A stretch of 39,385 bases of DNA, taken from positions 1 through 39,385 of the forward strand of contig CAJXPD010000073.1 in the NCBI GenBank assembly GCA_913057785.1. The letters are read 5' to 3'. The notes below the pieces were generated by a model. It searched no databases and was not told where the DNA came from. It saw only the letters and a list, made by a program, of their open reading frames with translations. Below are positions 31,105 to 39,311 of the stretch, one piece after another (within the stretch, counting starts at the first letter, position 1; each line of letters begins with the position of its first letter). Source of the stretch: an uncultured Lewinella sp. GTDB taxonomy: Bacteria; Bacteroidota; Bacteroidia; Chitinophagales; Saprospiraceae. The position numbers and the translations under genes are program-made.

Positions 31105-34051
31105 ACTTCCTGACCCACAAAAGCAACAATGACAATCCAAGGATAGCGGCACCAGCCAGGTATATCGTTGGTCTAGTCTTACTATTTTGCTTCAGTGATA
31201 TTGCCTGTTTATCGCCAAGATAGATGATCCCACCCCAATAGTAAGGATGGTGAAAAAGTGGATTTGTTGAACGTAGATAATCCTTTTTGGCTTCGTGCAA
31301 CGCCTGGTCTTTACCCATGCCAGCTGTCAGGTTTTCATAGAAAAAACGCATTAACTCTGGAGTAGTCCTATCTCTAATGGGCCATAGTGTCATGACCAAG
31401 TTTTGACATCCAGCAAAAGCAAAAGCCCTTGCTAAACTCGCTATCCCCTCCCCTTTTTGGACTTGGCCGTAACCGGTATTACAGGCGCTGAGCGTGACGA
31501 GGTCAGCCAATAAGGATTGATTGAATAATTCGTAGGCATGTAAGAAGCTGTACTTGGAATCTTGCTCTCCAGCAGAGAATAGGAAACCAGATGCATTTGG
31601 GTTTTGATCATCAATCCAGGTGTGGGTAGATATGTGTAAAACGTTATGTTCTTTTGCCAACTCCCAAAAAGCACGCTTGGTGGCATAATGGCCATATAAA
31701 TAGCTACCCGGATACTTAGCTTCCATCTCCTCTAATTCTGCCAAGGCCCCTTGCAAAGGAGCTAAATATCTTACTTGTTCAGTAGATGAACTCGATTGGT
31801 TCAAGGGAATAGAATCAGTGAACCCTGGGGAAACGCCCAAGATTGTACCGGCTTTTGCACCGGCCTGTTTTATCCTTTGACCCAGCAAGGCCACCTGAAT
31901 CGAAAAGAAGTAGCGGACCTGGTGTTTCCACAGTAGAAAGTTAGCTTCTGCTACGGTTTCTGCAGCTTCTGCGGGATCGGTAAGTAAGGTTTCAAAGGGA
32001 AGGTACCCTAAAACTCCATCGGGAATAATAATTAAGGATTTCTGTGCGATCACCTCTTCTAGCGGCTTCAACAATAGCTCATACAATCGATAAGCCCATT
32101 CTTCGTAAGCGGGGCCTTGACTGAGCATTCCTTGCCGAAAGGCTCGAACACCATTATCAATCAAGTCAAAATCGCCCAGGTTTTCTATCCCCATCTTCTC
32201 GCCGCTCAGCCAAATCACGTATAGATTCTTCTGCCCAATAAAGTACTCTAAAAGCACTTCCTCTTTTCCTATCACCCTTCTTCTAATGCCCTCCAGATCT
32301 AGTTCAAAATTCTGGTATTTTAGGTCGAAATACTGTGGGTAATCCTCCTCCAGCACCTGCAATAAATCCTGCTGTTCTGCTCTCTTTTCAAATAAAACTT
32401 GCTCCCAGCTTTCCCGCAAGGATGGATCTAAATCACGACCCGCGGAAGCAATCTGGTTATTGTAGAAGGCAATATCGCCAAGTAGTTCCTGCTCTTTCGA
32501 AATTACGTTGTTGGGTATTTGTGTAAAAAGGTTTGCCTGAATGGTATTGAGCCGGTCAGCGATACTAGTAGCACGACTTCGTTCACTGAAGTATAGCGCT
32601 TGCTCTACCCATACCATTTCTCCTGAGTTCCGGTACAAGGCATACATTAATTCCATAGCATCCTGATAGAGGCCCAGTGCCGATTGAGCCAAAAGGGATT
32701 TTGAAGCTACACTGGCGTAACGTTCTCGATTTTGTTGGATTAATTGTTCTGCTTTTTGATATAATCCGACGGCCGCTCTTTGAATGTCTATATCTACCTG
32801 TGATGTTAGCATTCCTTGGTATATCCGACCTTTCAAAATCAGTACTTCCAGAGCCACTTCTGCATTCAGTAAGGTCTCGACACTAGGGTCTTCCAGTAGA
32901 TCAAGTTCAGCTTCATAGGGAAACAGGAGTTGGTACAGTTTCTGAACGGCAAGTAGGGCTTGCTGATAATCTTTACGTCCTAAATGAGTGCTGGCCAACA
33001 GCAGATACAAGCTGGCATCTATGGTTGGGTCAACGGCTTTTAGGCTTAAGCCCTGATTGAGCGTGCTTAGGGCTGATGTCCAGTCCTTCTCCCTGTGAAA
33101 AAAGGATGCCTTGTAATTGAAAAGTCGTTTAAGTTCACTAGCCCAGCTCACCGGGTCTTTTTCTAAGAGACTAATCCAGCGATCGGTAAGCTCCTCGGCT
33201 TCCTCCCACTTCTGCTGGAGTCGATATAGCCTAATCAGGTTCAGCCTTGGTCCCCAGTTATTTGGACCTACTTCAATGGCTTTCTCAAAATTCTGCTTTG
33301 CGGCCGCGTATTGCTTCAGGTTTAATTGATATTCAGCTAGATTGTTCAGTTTAACGCTATAGTTGTAGCCCGCTGAATCAAATTTCAGGGCCTGCCGCTG
33401 GACACTAGCCGCCTGTGCATAATCTCCATTATTGGCATAGCAAATAGCAAGGATATTTAAGGCATCTCCAATGCCTGTATCGTATTCCAATGATTCCGAA
33501 AGCTGCAAAGAGGTATCCAGAAACGCTTGGGTCTTATCCCATTGATTACGTCTCAAATAGGCCATGCCAAGATTGTAGTAGGCATCCGCTCCCTCCTGAG
33601 AATTCTTACCTTTAGTGGCAATCGTGTAGTCGAAATGCCGTTGATAAGAAGTCATTTGTTGATCAAAATCGCCCGCACGAGAATAGAAAACGCCCAGGTT
33701 TTGTAGCAACATACCAAATTCCGGAAATTCATCTTCACCTACTTGATTCAGTACAATCGATTCAGCGCTTTGCGTGTAAATCAGCGCTGCTGGATAGTCC
33801 GCCACCACATAAGCACATTCGCCCAACCAAAGGTAGACATGAGCCAGATCAGGCCAATCCTTCTTTGCCTCTAAGGCGGTGATCTGCTCCTTGAGAAGCG
33901 GATATGCCGCTTCATACCTTTCCTCCGTTAGGAGTTGATCAATTTCTTCTAGACTAGCCCGAGGTGCTTCTGTGCTTTGTCCTCCTAAGGAGGAAAGCAT
34001 TCCACAAACATATATCAGTGCCAGTAAGCCTTTTAGCTTTTTTAGCATCAT
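31094..34051 (-). CDS. Exported, C-terminally anchored TPR-CHAT (caspase-like) protease
   Basis: A 985-residue protein from the ATG at 34051 (a second ATG follows at 34048). A signal peptide (MMLKKLKGLLALIYVCGMLS) is followed by about 400 residues of tetratricopeptide repeats (LLQNLGVFYSRAGDFDQQMT, AYYNLGMAYLRRNQWDKTQA, LNILAICYANNGDYAQAASV), a helical linker, and a CHAT domain at about 620-930. The catalytic pair is intact: His810 in VLHISTHTW and Cys857 in LVTLSACNTGYG, with LIIIPDGVLGYLPFETLL and NLVMTLWPI as other CHAT landmarks. One helix near the end (IYLAGAAILGLSLLLLWV) and a KKYKR-like basic tail anchor it. CHAT proteases are caspase relatives. The frame is open to 34195, but only the shorter start gives a signal peptide. 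It converges on the sigma/TPR pair. Confidence 0.92.
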   Translation of the reverse strand: MMLKKLKGLLALIYVCGMLSSLGGQSTEAPRASLEEIDQLLTEERYEAAYPLLKEQITALEAKKDWPDLAHVYLWLGECAYVVADYPAALIYTQSAESIVLNQVGEDEFPEFGMLLQNLGVFYSRAGDFDQQMTSYQRHFDYTIATKGKNSQEGADAYYNLGMAYLRRNQWDKTQAFLDTSLQLSESLEYDTGIGDALNILAICYANNGDYAQAASVQRQALKFDSAGYNYSVKLNNLAEYQLNLKQYAAAKQNFEKAIEVGPNNWGPRLNLIRLYRLQQKWEEAEELTDRWISLLEKDPVSWASELKRLFNYKASFFHREKDWTSALSTLNQGLSLKAVDPTIDASLYLLLASTHLGRKDYQQALLAVQKLYQLLFPYEAELDLLEDPSVETLLNAEVALEVLILKGRIYQGMLTSQVDIDIQRAAVGLYQKAEQLIQQNRERYASVASKSLLAQSALGLYQDAMELMYALYRNSGEMVWVEQALYFSERSRATSIADRLNTIQANLFTQIPNNVISKEQELLGDIAFYNNQIASAGRDLDPSLRESWEQVLFEKRAEQQDLLQVLEEDYPQYFDLKYQNFELDLEGIRRRVIGKEEVLLEYFIGQKNLYVIWLSGEKMGIENLGDFDLIDNGVRAFRQGMLSQGPAYEEWAYRLYELLLKPLEEVIAQKSLIIIPDGVLGYLPFETLLTDPAEAAETVAEANFLLWKHQVRYFFSIQVALLGQRIKQAGAKAGTILGVSPGFTDSIPLNQSSSSTEQVRYLAPLQGALAELEEMEAKYPGSYLYGHYATKRAFWELAKEHNVLHISTHTWIDDQNPNASGFLFSAGEQDSKYSFLHAYELFNQSLLADLVTLSACNTGYGQVQKGEGIASLARAFAFAGCQNLVMTLWPIRDRTTPELMRFFYENLTAGMGKDQALHEAKKDYLRSTNPLFHHPYYWGGIIYLGDKQAISLKQNSKTRPTIYLAGAAILGLSLLLLWVRKYKK

Positions 34052-34083
34052 GCAGCATCTACTTTCGAAAAAATTAATTTGCT

Positions 34084-35073
34084 TTGGGGATTGGTTTGCT
34101 GAAAAGCAAACCGTCGTTTGGAGGTTTCTTTCTATTTGGATGGGTGGTTCAGTACTTAAATCGTAGACAATTCGACTGCAGTTTGGAATATACAACGTTT
34201 TTTTGGCTTGGCATATCGGCTATACCGATAATAGCGTATTTTCTGATTCCGAAAGGTACTCCCTTACATGAGGTAGTGCACCTCCCCTATTATTGGTTGC
34301 TGGTAAAAACTGAAGAATCCGCTCGCCCAACAGGACAAAAGCACTTCTACGGAGAGGATTCCCGGCAGTACTATTTACTATTCCCCCCTCAAGAAACCAG
34401 TAAAAATAAAGATCGGGTTATCATTTACTTTCATGGCGGTGCTTGGCGATATGGTCGGCCTGAGTTATTCACCCTTGTAGCCGAACGTTTTACCCAAAAA
34501 GGCTTCATCACCGTATTACCCTCCTGTCGCAGAACACCACGCTTCAATTATCAGGATGTACGCCTGGATCTTAATAAGATGATCGTCTCCATTAAACGGC
34601 ATTTTCCAGAGAGGGACATCAAGTTTATAGTAGGAGGAATGTCCAGCGGGGGAAATCTAGCCGCACATCTGTTTTACAACCAGAAGGCACTGATCAATCA
34701 AGGTTTTAGTCAGCAAGAATTCCTAGGACTAGTACTATTAGGGGCTCCTTTAGACTTGGCAGCTATGCCACGAAATACTCACGTCAGCAGTTTTGCCGGC
34801 AAACCCAGCAGTCCTCTCTTTAGTGAGGCGAACGTCCAAGTTCATGTTCAGGCTGAGGATCAACGAGCTGTCCTATGTATTCACGGAGAGCAGGATGGTT
34901 TAGTGCCCATAGCTAGTGCCCGACAATTCTTTGCCGCATTGGACCAAATAGGGAGTGCCAATGCAAAACGTCTACATCCTCCCCAGGCATCACACCTGGA
35001 TGTGGCAGGCTGGGTCAGAAAGAACAGCCCTTTTCACCAAGTGATCATGGACTGGTTAGATGATTTAGGATAA
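34084..35073 (+). CDS. Alpha/beta hydrolase, carboxylesterase/acetylesterase type
   Basis: An alpha/beta-hydrolase with the oxyanion motif VIIYFHGGAWRYG (HGGxW), nucleophile elbow GGMSSGGNLAAHL (GxSxG), acid HGEQDGLVP and base His in QASHLDVAG. This set resembles the esterase/lipase group that includes BD-FAE-like enzymes. A hydrophobic segment near the N-terminus (FFWLGISAIPIIAYFLI) acts as a signal anchor. There is no ATG before the catalytic domain: the possible starts are TTG 34084, GTG 34150 or TTG 34183. The last begins just before the anchor and looks most natural; the longest form is listed. It is divergent from the CHAT gene over a perfect 8-bp hairpin and converges on pepP with 6 bases between stops. 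Confidence 0.8.
   Translation: MGIGLLKSKPSFGGFFLFGWVVQYLNRRQFDCSLEYTTFFWLGISAIPIIAYFLIPKGTPLHEVVHLPYYWLLVKTEESARPTGQKHFYGEDSRQYYLLFPPQETSKNKDRVIIYFHGGAWRYGRPELFTLVAERFTQKGFITVLPSCRRTPRFNYQDVRLDLNKMIVSIKRHFPERDIKFIVGGMSSGGNLAAHLFYNQKALINQGFSQQEFLGLVLLGAPLDLAAMPRNTHVSSFAGKPSSPLFSEANVQVHVQAEDQRAVLCIHGEQDGLVPIASARQFFAALDQIGSANAKRLHPPQASHLDVAGWVRKNSPFHQVIMDWLDDLG
34093..34112. promoter_or_regulatory. Perfect GAAA-loop hairpin between the CHAT and esterase genes
   Basis: GGTTTGCT (34093-34100) pairs perfectly with AGCAAACC (34105-34112) around the loop GAAA. On the plus strand RNA this would be an 8-bp stem capped by a GNRA-type tetraloop; on DNA it is a palindrome 42 bases upstream of the CHAT ATG. 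It could be an operator for the divergent genes or a leader hairpin. Confidence 0.55.
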
Positions 35074-35079
35074 CAAACT

Positions 35080-36468
35080 CTAAGATTGCCTAAGGGCTTC
35101 TACCTCAGCTATCGTTTTGGCAATGGGTTCGCCAATAACCTTTGGTCCGTCGGCTGTAATCCACACATTATCTTCAATTCGAATACCACCAAAGGAGCGG
35201 TAAGCCTCTAAGGCATCGTAGTTAATGAAATCAGTAAATTTACCTTCGCTCCGCCATAGGTCAATCAGTTGTGGAATGAAGTAGAGGCCCGGTTCAACCG
35301 TAATGACAAAACCTGGTTCCAAGGCGCGCCCTAGACGCAAAGAACGCAAGCCAAATTGAGAACTCCTTTTCAATTCATCTGTATATCCTACATAGTCTTC
35401 CCCGAGATCTTCCATATCATGTACATCCAAGCCTATCATATGTCCTAGTCCATGTGGAAAGAACAATGCATGAGCACCAGCAGCCACGGCCTCATCCAGA
35501 TCTCCCTTCATGACTCCCAGCTCCTTTAAGCCAGCGGCAATAATTTTGGCAGCAGAGAGGTGGACATCCAGGTAAGGTGTTCCTGCTGTTGACTTAGCGA
35601 TTGAATCTTGTTCAGCCTTGAGGACGATTTCGTAAATTTCTTTCTGTTGAGTGGTAAATTGAGTGGAAACGGGGAAGGTTCTTGTAATATCTCCAGCGTA
35701 ATGGTTTACGGTCTCGGCGCCTGCATCCACCAAGATGAGTTGCCCTTCTTGCAGTACATTTCCATGGTAGTGATTGTGCAGAATTTGTCCATTTACTGTT
35801 AGGATTACGGGGTAAGCCACGTCTCCTTCATGGGATAAGGCAATTCCTTCAATCAGTCCAGCGAGTTCCGCTTCCTTCATTCCTGGGCGAGCCTGTTGCA
35901 TAGCTGCATGATGCATCAAGCGGGTAATATTTATCGCTTTCTCCATTTCCGCAATCTCCTCTTCCGACTTTGAAGATGCCAGCTGTATCACTCCTTGCAC
36001 CAAGGGTACTGATGCGGCTCCCCCTAATTCACTTAAAGGAATTTGTAGCCATTGGTGCAAACGAATCTTATTGTCTCCGCGGTAAGGAGGTAGAAAATGA
36101 ATCTTCCGCCCCGCTTTCTGGACGTCCGCTAAAGCACTAGGTAGTTCCGAAAAATCAGCACTGGATTCAGCAGCCGTTGAGGCGGCCATTTCTGCCAAAC
36201 TAGGGAGGTCCCCCATCCAAATGACATGATTAATATCAGGATCCGTACCATAGAGTGTGGCGGTACCTGCATCAATGTCTAGAATGGCGGCTAAATGAGG
36301 TTTATCTAATCCTAAGAAATAGAGGAAATTACTGTCTTGTCGGAAACGATAGGTATTGTCGTGATAATTTTTGGGGCTTTCTTCGTTGCCTAAGAGCAAT
36401 ACAATACCGTGATCAAGGCGAGACAGCAAAGCCTTTCTTCGCTCCTGGTAGATGGTTGGGCCAAACAT
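35080..36468 (-). CDS. pepP: Xaa-Pro aminopeptidase (aminopeptidase P)
   Basis: A 462-residue M24B metallopeptidase that removes N-terminal residues preceding proline. The N-terminal creatinase-like domain includes YHDNTYRFRQDSNFLYFLGL, characteristic of PepP. The catalytic domain shows all five metal ligands in order: Asp in LILVDAGAE, Asp in AGDITRTFP, His in PHGLGHMIGLDVHD, Glu in VITVEPGLYF and Glu in GGIRIEDNVWI. No signal peptide is present, so the enzyme is cytoplasmic. The ATG at 36468 begins the domain without excess. It lies 43 bases after the bifunctional-nuclease gene on the same strand. Confidence 0.94.
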   Translation of the reverse strand: MFGPTIYQERRKALLSRLDHGIVLLLGNEESPKNYHDNTYRFRQDSNFLYFLGLDKPHLAAILDIDAGTATLYGTDPDINHVIWMGDLPSLAEMAASTAAESSADFSELPSALADVQKAGRKIHFLPPYRGDNKIRLHQWLQIPLSELGGAASVPLVQGVIQLASSKSEEEIAEMEKAINITRLMHHAAMQQARPGMKEAELAGLIEGIALSHEGDVAYPVILTVNGQILHNHYHGNVLQEGQLILVDAGAETVNHYAGDITRTFPVSTQFTTQQKEIYEIVLKAEQDSIAKSTAGTPYLDVHLSAAKIIAAGLKELGVMKGDLDEAVAAGAHALFFPHGLGHMIGLDVHDMEDLGEDYVGYTDELKRSSQFGLRSLRLGRALEPGFVITVEPGLYFIPQLIDLWRSEGKFTDFINYDALEAYRSFGGIRIEDNVWITADGPKVIGEPIAKTIAEVEALRQS

Positions 36469-36511
36469 AAGTCGTATTTTGATTTTCGACTGCTCCTTGA
36501 GTCGAGGTGAG

Positions 36512-37075
36512 TTATTTTCTTTTATTTAGTTCGTCGCGAATTTGTGCCGCTTTTTCATAATCCTCATTCTCGAGGGCTTCGTCCAAGGCTTCCATCAACT
36601 TTCCTGTCGGATAAGTCTCCCACTTGTTAGCCAATTGCTTTTCGGTGGACTCTCCTTCCTCTTCCTCCAAGGAAATACCTGCATCTTGAAGGATGAAATC
36701 GTAGGCAAATATGGGGCTTGAAAATCTTACGGCGAGGGCTATGGCATCCGAAGTTCTAGAATCAATTTCCAGTTGAGTTCCATCTTCCTTTGCACATACT
36801 AATTTGGCGTAAAAGACACCATTTTTTAGATCAGAGATGATTACCTCCTTCAATTCAACCTTTAGTTCAATCAGAACGTTTTTGAAAAGGTCATGCGTTA
36901 GCGGTCGATTTGGCTTAATCTTCTCAATAGCAATGGCAATGGCTTGCGCCTCAAAGCCTCCAATGACCACCGGTAAACGACGATGCCCTTCCTCCTCTTT
37001 CAATATCACCACAAAATTATTGGATTGTGACTCATTCGTGGCTAAAGCAGCAATGCTAAGTTGAATCTTACGCAT
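36512..37075 (-). CDS. Bifunctional nuclease (BFN) domain protein with UVR motif
   Basis: A 187-residue protein. Residues about 1-130 form a BFN domain (DUF151): LPVVIGGFEAQAIAIAIE, the segment RPLTHDLFKNVLIELKVELK, and TQLEIDSRTSDAIALAVRF are its conserved blocks. The C-terminal 35 residues form a UvrB/UvrC-type helical hairpin (KLMEALDEALENEDYEKAAQ, then IRDELNKRK). BFN proteins are widely annotated as nucleases, but activity is established for few members. The frame is open to 37114, but the ATG at 37075 (MRKIQLSIAALA) is the family N-terminus. A long leader of about 230 bases is suggested by a -7 box at 37310-37317. Confidence 0.9.
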   Translation of the reverse strand: MRKIQLSIAALATNESQSNNFVVILKEEEGHRRLPVVIGGFEAQAIAIAIEKIKPNRPLTHDLFKNVLIELKVELKEVIISDLKNGVFYAKLVCAKEDGTQLEIDSRTSDAIALAVRFSSPIFAYDFILQDAGISLEEEEGESTEKQLANKWETYPTGKLMEALDEALENEDYEKAAQIRDELNKRK

Positions 37076-37177
37076 GAAGTCTTTTTTGTTGTAGAGTCGA
37101 CTAAAACCGATCATTTCAAAATGCCAGGTTATAGCTAACTACAGGACTTTGAACATGTCAAAAGCATAGGATCTGTA

Positions 37178-37193
37178 GGAGCAAATCTGCTCC
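37178..37193. promoter_or_regulatory. Perfect short hairpin in the BFN gene leader
   Basis: GGAGCA (37178-37183) pairs with TGCTCC (37188-37193) around a 4-base loop, and a further GCTCC copy follows at about 37200. It lies about 100 bases upstream of the BFN start. Role unknown. Confidence 0.35.
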
Positions 37194-37309
37194 AAAATAG
37201 CTCCAATAGTAGCAATTAAACACATTCTTGTTTCTGATATTTCTCTGTTCACACAAGCCTTTGGGTTAGATTCAAGCCTGGGAAAGGCACAAAGAAAGAC
37301 CGATTAAAA

Positions 37310-37324
37310 CAAATATAGTATTTG
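37310..37324. promoter_or_regulatory. Palindromic -7 region upstream of the BFN gene
   Basis: CAAATA (37310-37315) and TATTTG (37319-37324) are perfect complements around TAG. The minus strand reading of 37310-37317 is TATATTTG, a full TAnnTTTG box facing the BFN gene. The overlap of a palindrome with a -7 box suggests either a regulator site or coincidence in an AT-rich stretch. Confidence 0.35.
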
Positions 37325-37372
37325 TACCTGACATAAGCTGGCCACTAGGGGTTTAATTGCCGCTGAAAATGC

Positions 37373-38680
37373 TTATTCTTTTGGGGCAGCGGCGATATCC
37401 TTAATGGCTTGAATTAGTACATCTAATTCAGATCGTAAGGTGTAGACATTTGGGGTAATTCGCACCCCACTAATATTCTCCCAAACAATGGCCGTGGTAT
37501 GAATTTTGTAGCCCCTAAACAACTTATCGTGAACCTGTCTCGGTGTCAATCCATCAATAGCCAAAAGGGCAATCGCACAAGAAAACCGCGGATCACTCGG
37601 CGATTCCACTCGTACACCTGGGACATTTTTCACCGCGTCTACCCAATAGTTTCTTAAGAACAGCAGGCGTTCTGCTTTCCGTTCCGCACCAATCATTTCA
37701 TGGAAGTGGATGGCTTGACCAATTGCTTGTTCGATGGCAAAGGAGCGGGTACCGAGATGTTCAAACTTTCTAATATTGTCCGATTCGGGGTCAGGTGAGC
37801 CAAAAAGTGGATAGAGTTGACTGATTTTATCTTTTTTCACATACAACATTCCTGTGCCAAAAGGTGCACAAAGCCATTTGTGTAAACTTGTACCGAAGTA
37901 GTCGCATTCCAAGGCTGGAATTTGAAACGGCAATTGTGCGAAGGAGTGTGCGCCATCTACTAGCACCTCTATGCCTCTTTTCCGTGCCTCCTGAGCTATC
38001 TGGGCAACCGGCAATACTTGTCCCATCCAATTGATGATGTGTGTTAGGTGTACGACCTTAGTGCGAGCTGTGAAAGCATCCACAAATTCCTTCACAATGG
38101 ATCCTGGATCATCAATCGGAAACTTGAAATTCAGCCATTTCAAGACAACCCCATCTCGATGTTCGCGCTGTTTCCAAGCGTTGATCATATTAGGATAATC
38201 CTGTTTCGTAAGCACCACCTCGTCCCCAGCCTTCAGACGCAAGCCAAAAATGATCGTTTCTAGCGCTTCAGAAGAGTTCCGATGAATGGCAATCTCATCG
38301 GGAGAGCAGCCAGCTAGCTGAGCCAATTGGCGGCGGATCGGTTCTCTTCCATTATCTAGTATCCGCCACATATAGTAGGTAGGCGTTTCATTGCTGATCT
38401 GATTGTATCGCTCCACCGCTTCTTGTACTACTTTTGGCTGGGGAGATACACCTCCGTTATTGAGATTAATGATGGCTGGACTTACTGTATAGGACTGTCT
38501 AATTTGGTACCAGAAGGTTTCATCATGAGCGAGCTGTGAAGCCTGGGTAGCCCTTTGCTCCTCTAAGGAATTTAAAAGAGCGTCTCCCTGCGCTGATTGG
38601 TAGAACGGCAGCAATAAGGAGCCTGCTGTCAAACTGGAAACAGATGACAAAAATTTTCTTCTAGATCGAGGTATAGACAT
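37373..38680 (-). CDS. Tat-exported class V aminotransferase (isopenicillin-N-epimerase-like)
   Basis: A 435-residue fold I PLP enzyme. The body shows NLNNGGVSPQPKVVQEA (the substrate-phosphate-like N-terminal segment), HRNSSEALETIIFGL, VDGAHSFAQLPFQI with the PLP-ring Asp, and GTSLHKWLCAPFGTGMLYV with the PLP Lys after His. This pattern is the cysteine-desulfurase/isopenicillin-N-epimerase branch. The N-terminus SRRKFLSSVSSLTAGSLLLP is a twin-arginine signal, so the folded enzyme would be exported with its cofactor. Its substrate is unknown. It lies 41 bases after a membrane-anchored hypothetical gene on the same strand and may be co-transcribed with it. Confidence 0.9.
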   Translation of the reverse strand: MSIPRSRRKFLSSVSSLTAGSLLLPFYQSAQGDALLNSLEEQRATQASQLAHDETFWYQIRQSYTVSPAIINLNNGGVSPQPKVVQEAVERYNQISNETPTYYMWRILDNGREPIRRQLAQLAGCSPDEIAIHRNSSEALETIIFGLRLKAGDEVVLTKQDYPNMINAWKQREHRDGVVLKWLNFKFPIDDPGSIVKEFVDAFTARTKVVHLTHIINWMGQVLPVAQIAQEARKRGIEVLVDGAHSFAQLPFQIPALECDYFGTSLHKWLCAPFGTGMLYVKKDKISQLYPLFGSPDPESDNIRKFEHLGTRSFAIEQAIGQAIHFHEMIGAERKAERLLFLRNYWVDAVKNVPGVRVESPSDPRFSCAIALLAIDGLTPRQVHDKLFRGYKIHTTAIVWENISGVRITPNVYTLRSELDVLIQAIKDIAAAPKE

Positions 38681-38721
38681 ATCAATGAAATTTCTCAGCT
38701 GGAACAGACCACGCCCCTTCC

Positions 38722-39258
38722 CTAGCCCAGTACCAAGGCCGCCTCCTTTTTGATGGCCAGGAGTGCAGTATCCAAGCCGCTGGTTTCCCGACCGGCATGA
38801 TAACTCAAAAGCGCTTGTCTGAAGTCTGCAACGCTCGCTCCTTCTTCTATTTTCTCTGAAACCACATCAATAAAACTGACGGTGTCGTCACGAGCGGCTT
38901 TAATGATGGACCAAAGCTGCTGAGAGACATAGACCTGCTGTGTAATATTATGTTCGAATTCATGTTGGATGGCAAGCATTAGTGCCACCTTGTAGCCTTG
39001 TGGGCCACCTCCTGGATCATTGATTCGAAGCAAGAGATTGGGCACTGAAATTCGTTCGCAAAATAGAGACAGGCGTTCTAATGCTTGCAGTTTCAAGGGA
39101 ATAGTAGTCTGCTGCTGCTTTTCTCGGACCTCTAAACCTTTGAGCTGCTGCTGGCCTTCAAGAAAGCGTCTCAAGAGGGTATTCACCGTCCAGAAAACTA
39201 TTAAGGCAGGAATGGTCAGCTTGATGATTTCCAATATTGCCGTAAGCCATGCTGACAT
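38722..39258 (-). CDS. Membrane-anchored hypothetical protein
   Basis: A 178-residue protein I cannot assign to a named family. One N-terminal helix (about 8-29, IIKLTIPALIVFWTVNTLL) anchors it, followed by a Gln/Glu/Lys-rich segment (about 30-65) likely to form a coiled coil, then a mostly helical domain with AIQHEFEHNITQQVYVSQQL and a C-terminal LLSYHAGRETSGLDTALLAI. The HEFEH segment resembles a metalloprotease HExxH only superficially (it is H-E-F-E-H). I have the impression of a conserved Bacteroidota protein, but cannot name it. It precedes the Tat aminotransferase gene by 41 bases. Confidence 0.7.
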   Translation of the reverse strand: MSAWLTAILEIIKLTIPALIVFWTVNTLLRRFLEGQQQLKGLEVREKQQQTTIPLKLQALERLSLFCERISVPNLLLRINDPGGGPQGYKVALMLAIQHEFEHNITQQVYVSQQLWSIIKAARDDTVSFIDVVSEKIEEGASVADFRQALLSYHAGRETSGLDTALLAIKKEAALVLG

Positions 39259-39263
39259 AAGTA

Positions 39264-39271
39264 TAATTTTG
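39264..39271 (+). promoter_or_regulatory. Putative -7 element for the gene starting at 39312
   Basis: TAATTTTG matches TAnnTTTG and lies 40 bases before the ATG. A TTG at 39237-39239 is 24 bases upstream, somewhat longer than the normal spacing. Confidence 0.4.
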
Positions 39272-39311
39272 GGCGTAAGATATATAGGCTAAAAGAATTC
39301 CAAAAGTTTTA

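Noticed and set aside
29780..34051. A type III-E CRISPR (Craspase) locus, because of the TPR-CHAT plus sigma combination
   Set aside because: No repeat-spacer array, gRAMP or Cas1/Cas2 gene is in the window, and this CHAT protein is exported, unlike Csx29. Only the logic of a protease and a sigma factor is similar.
38722..39258. HEFEH in the hypothetical protein as a zinc metalloprotease HExxH motif
   Set aside because: The order H-E-F-E-H satisfies HExxH only by letter; there is no third ligand or surrounding metalloprotease helix pattern, and the local sequence is polar helix.
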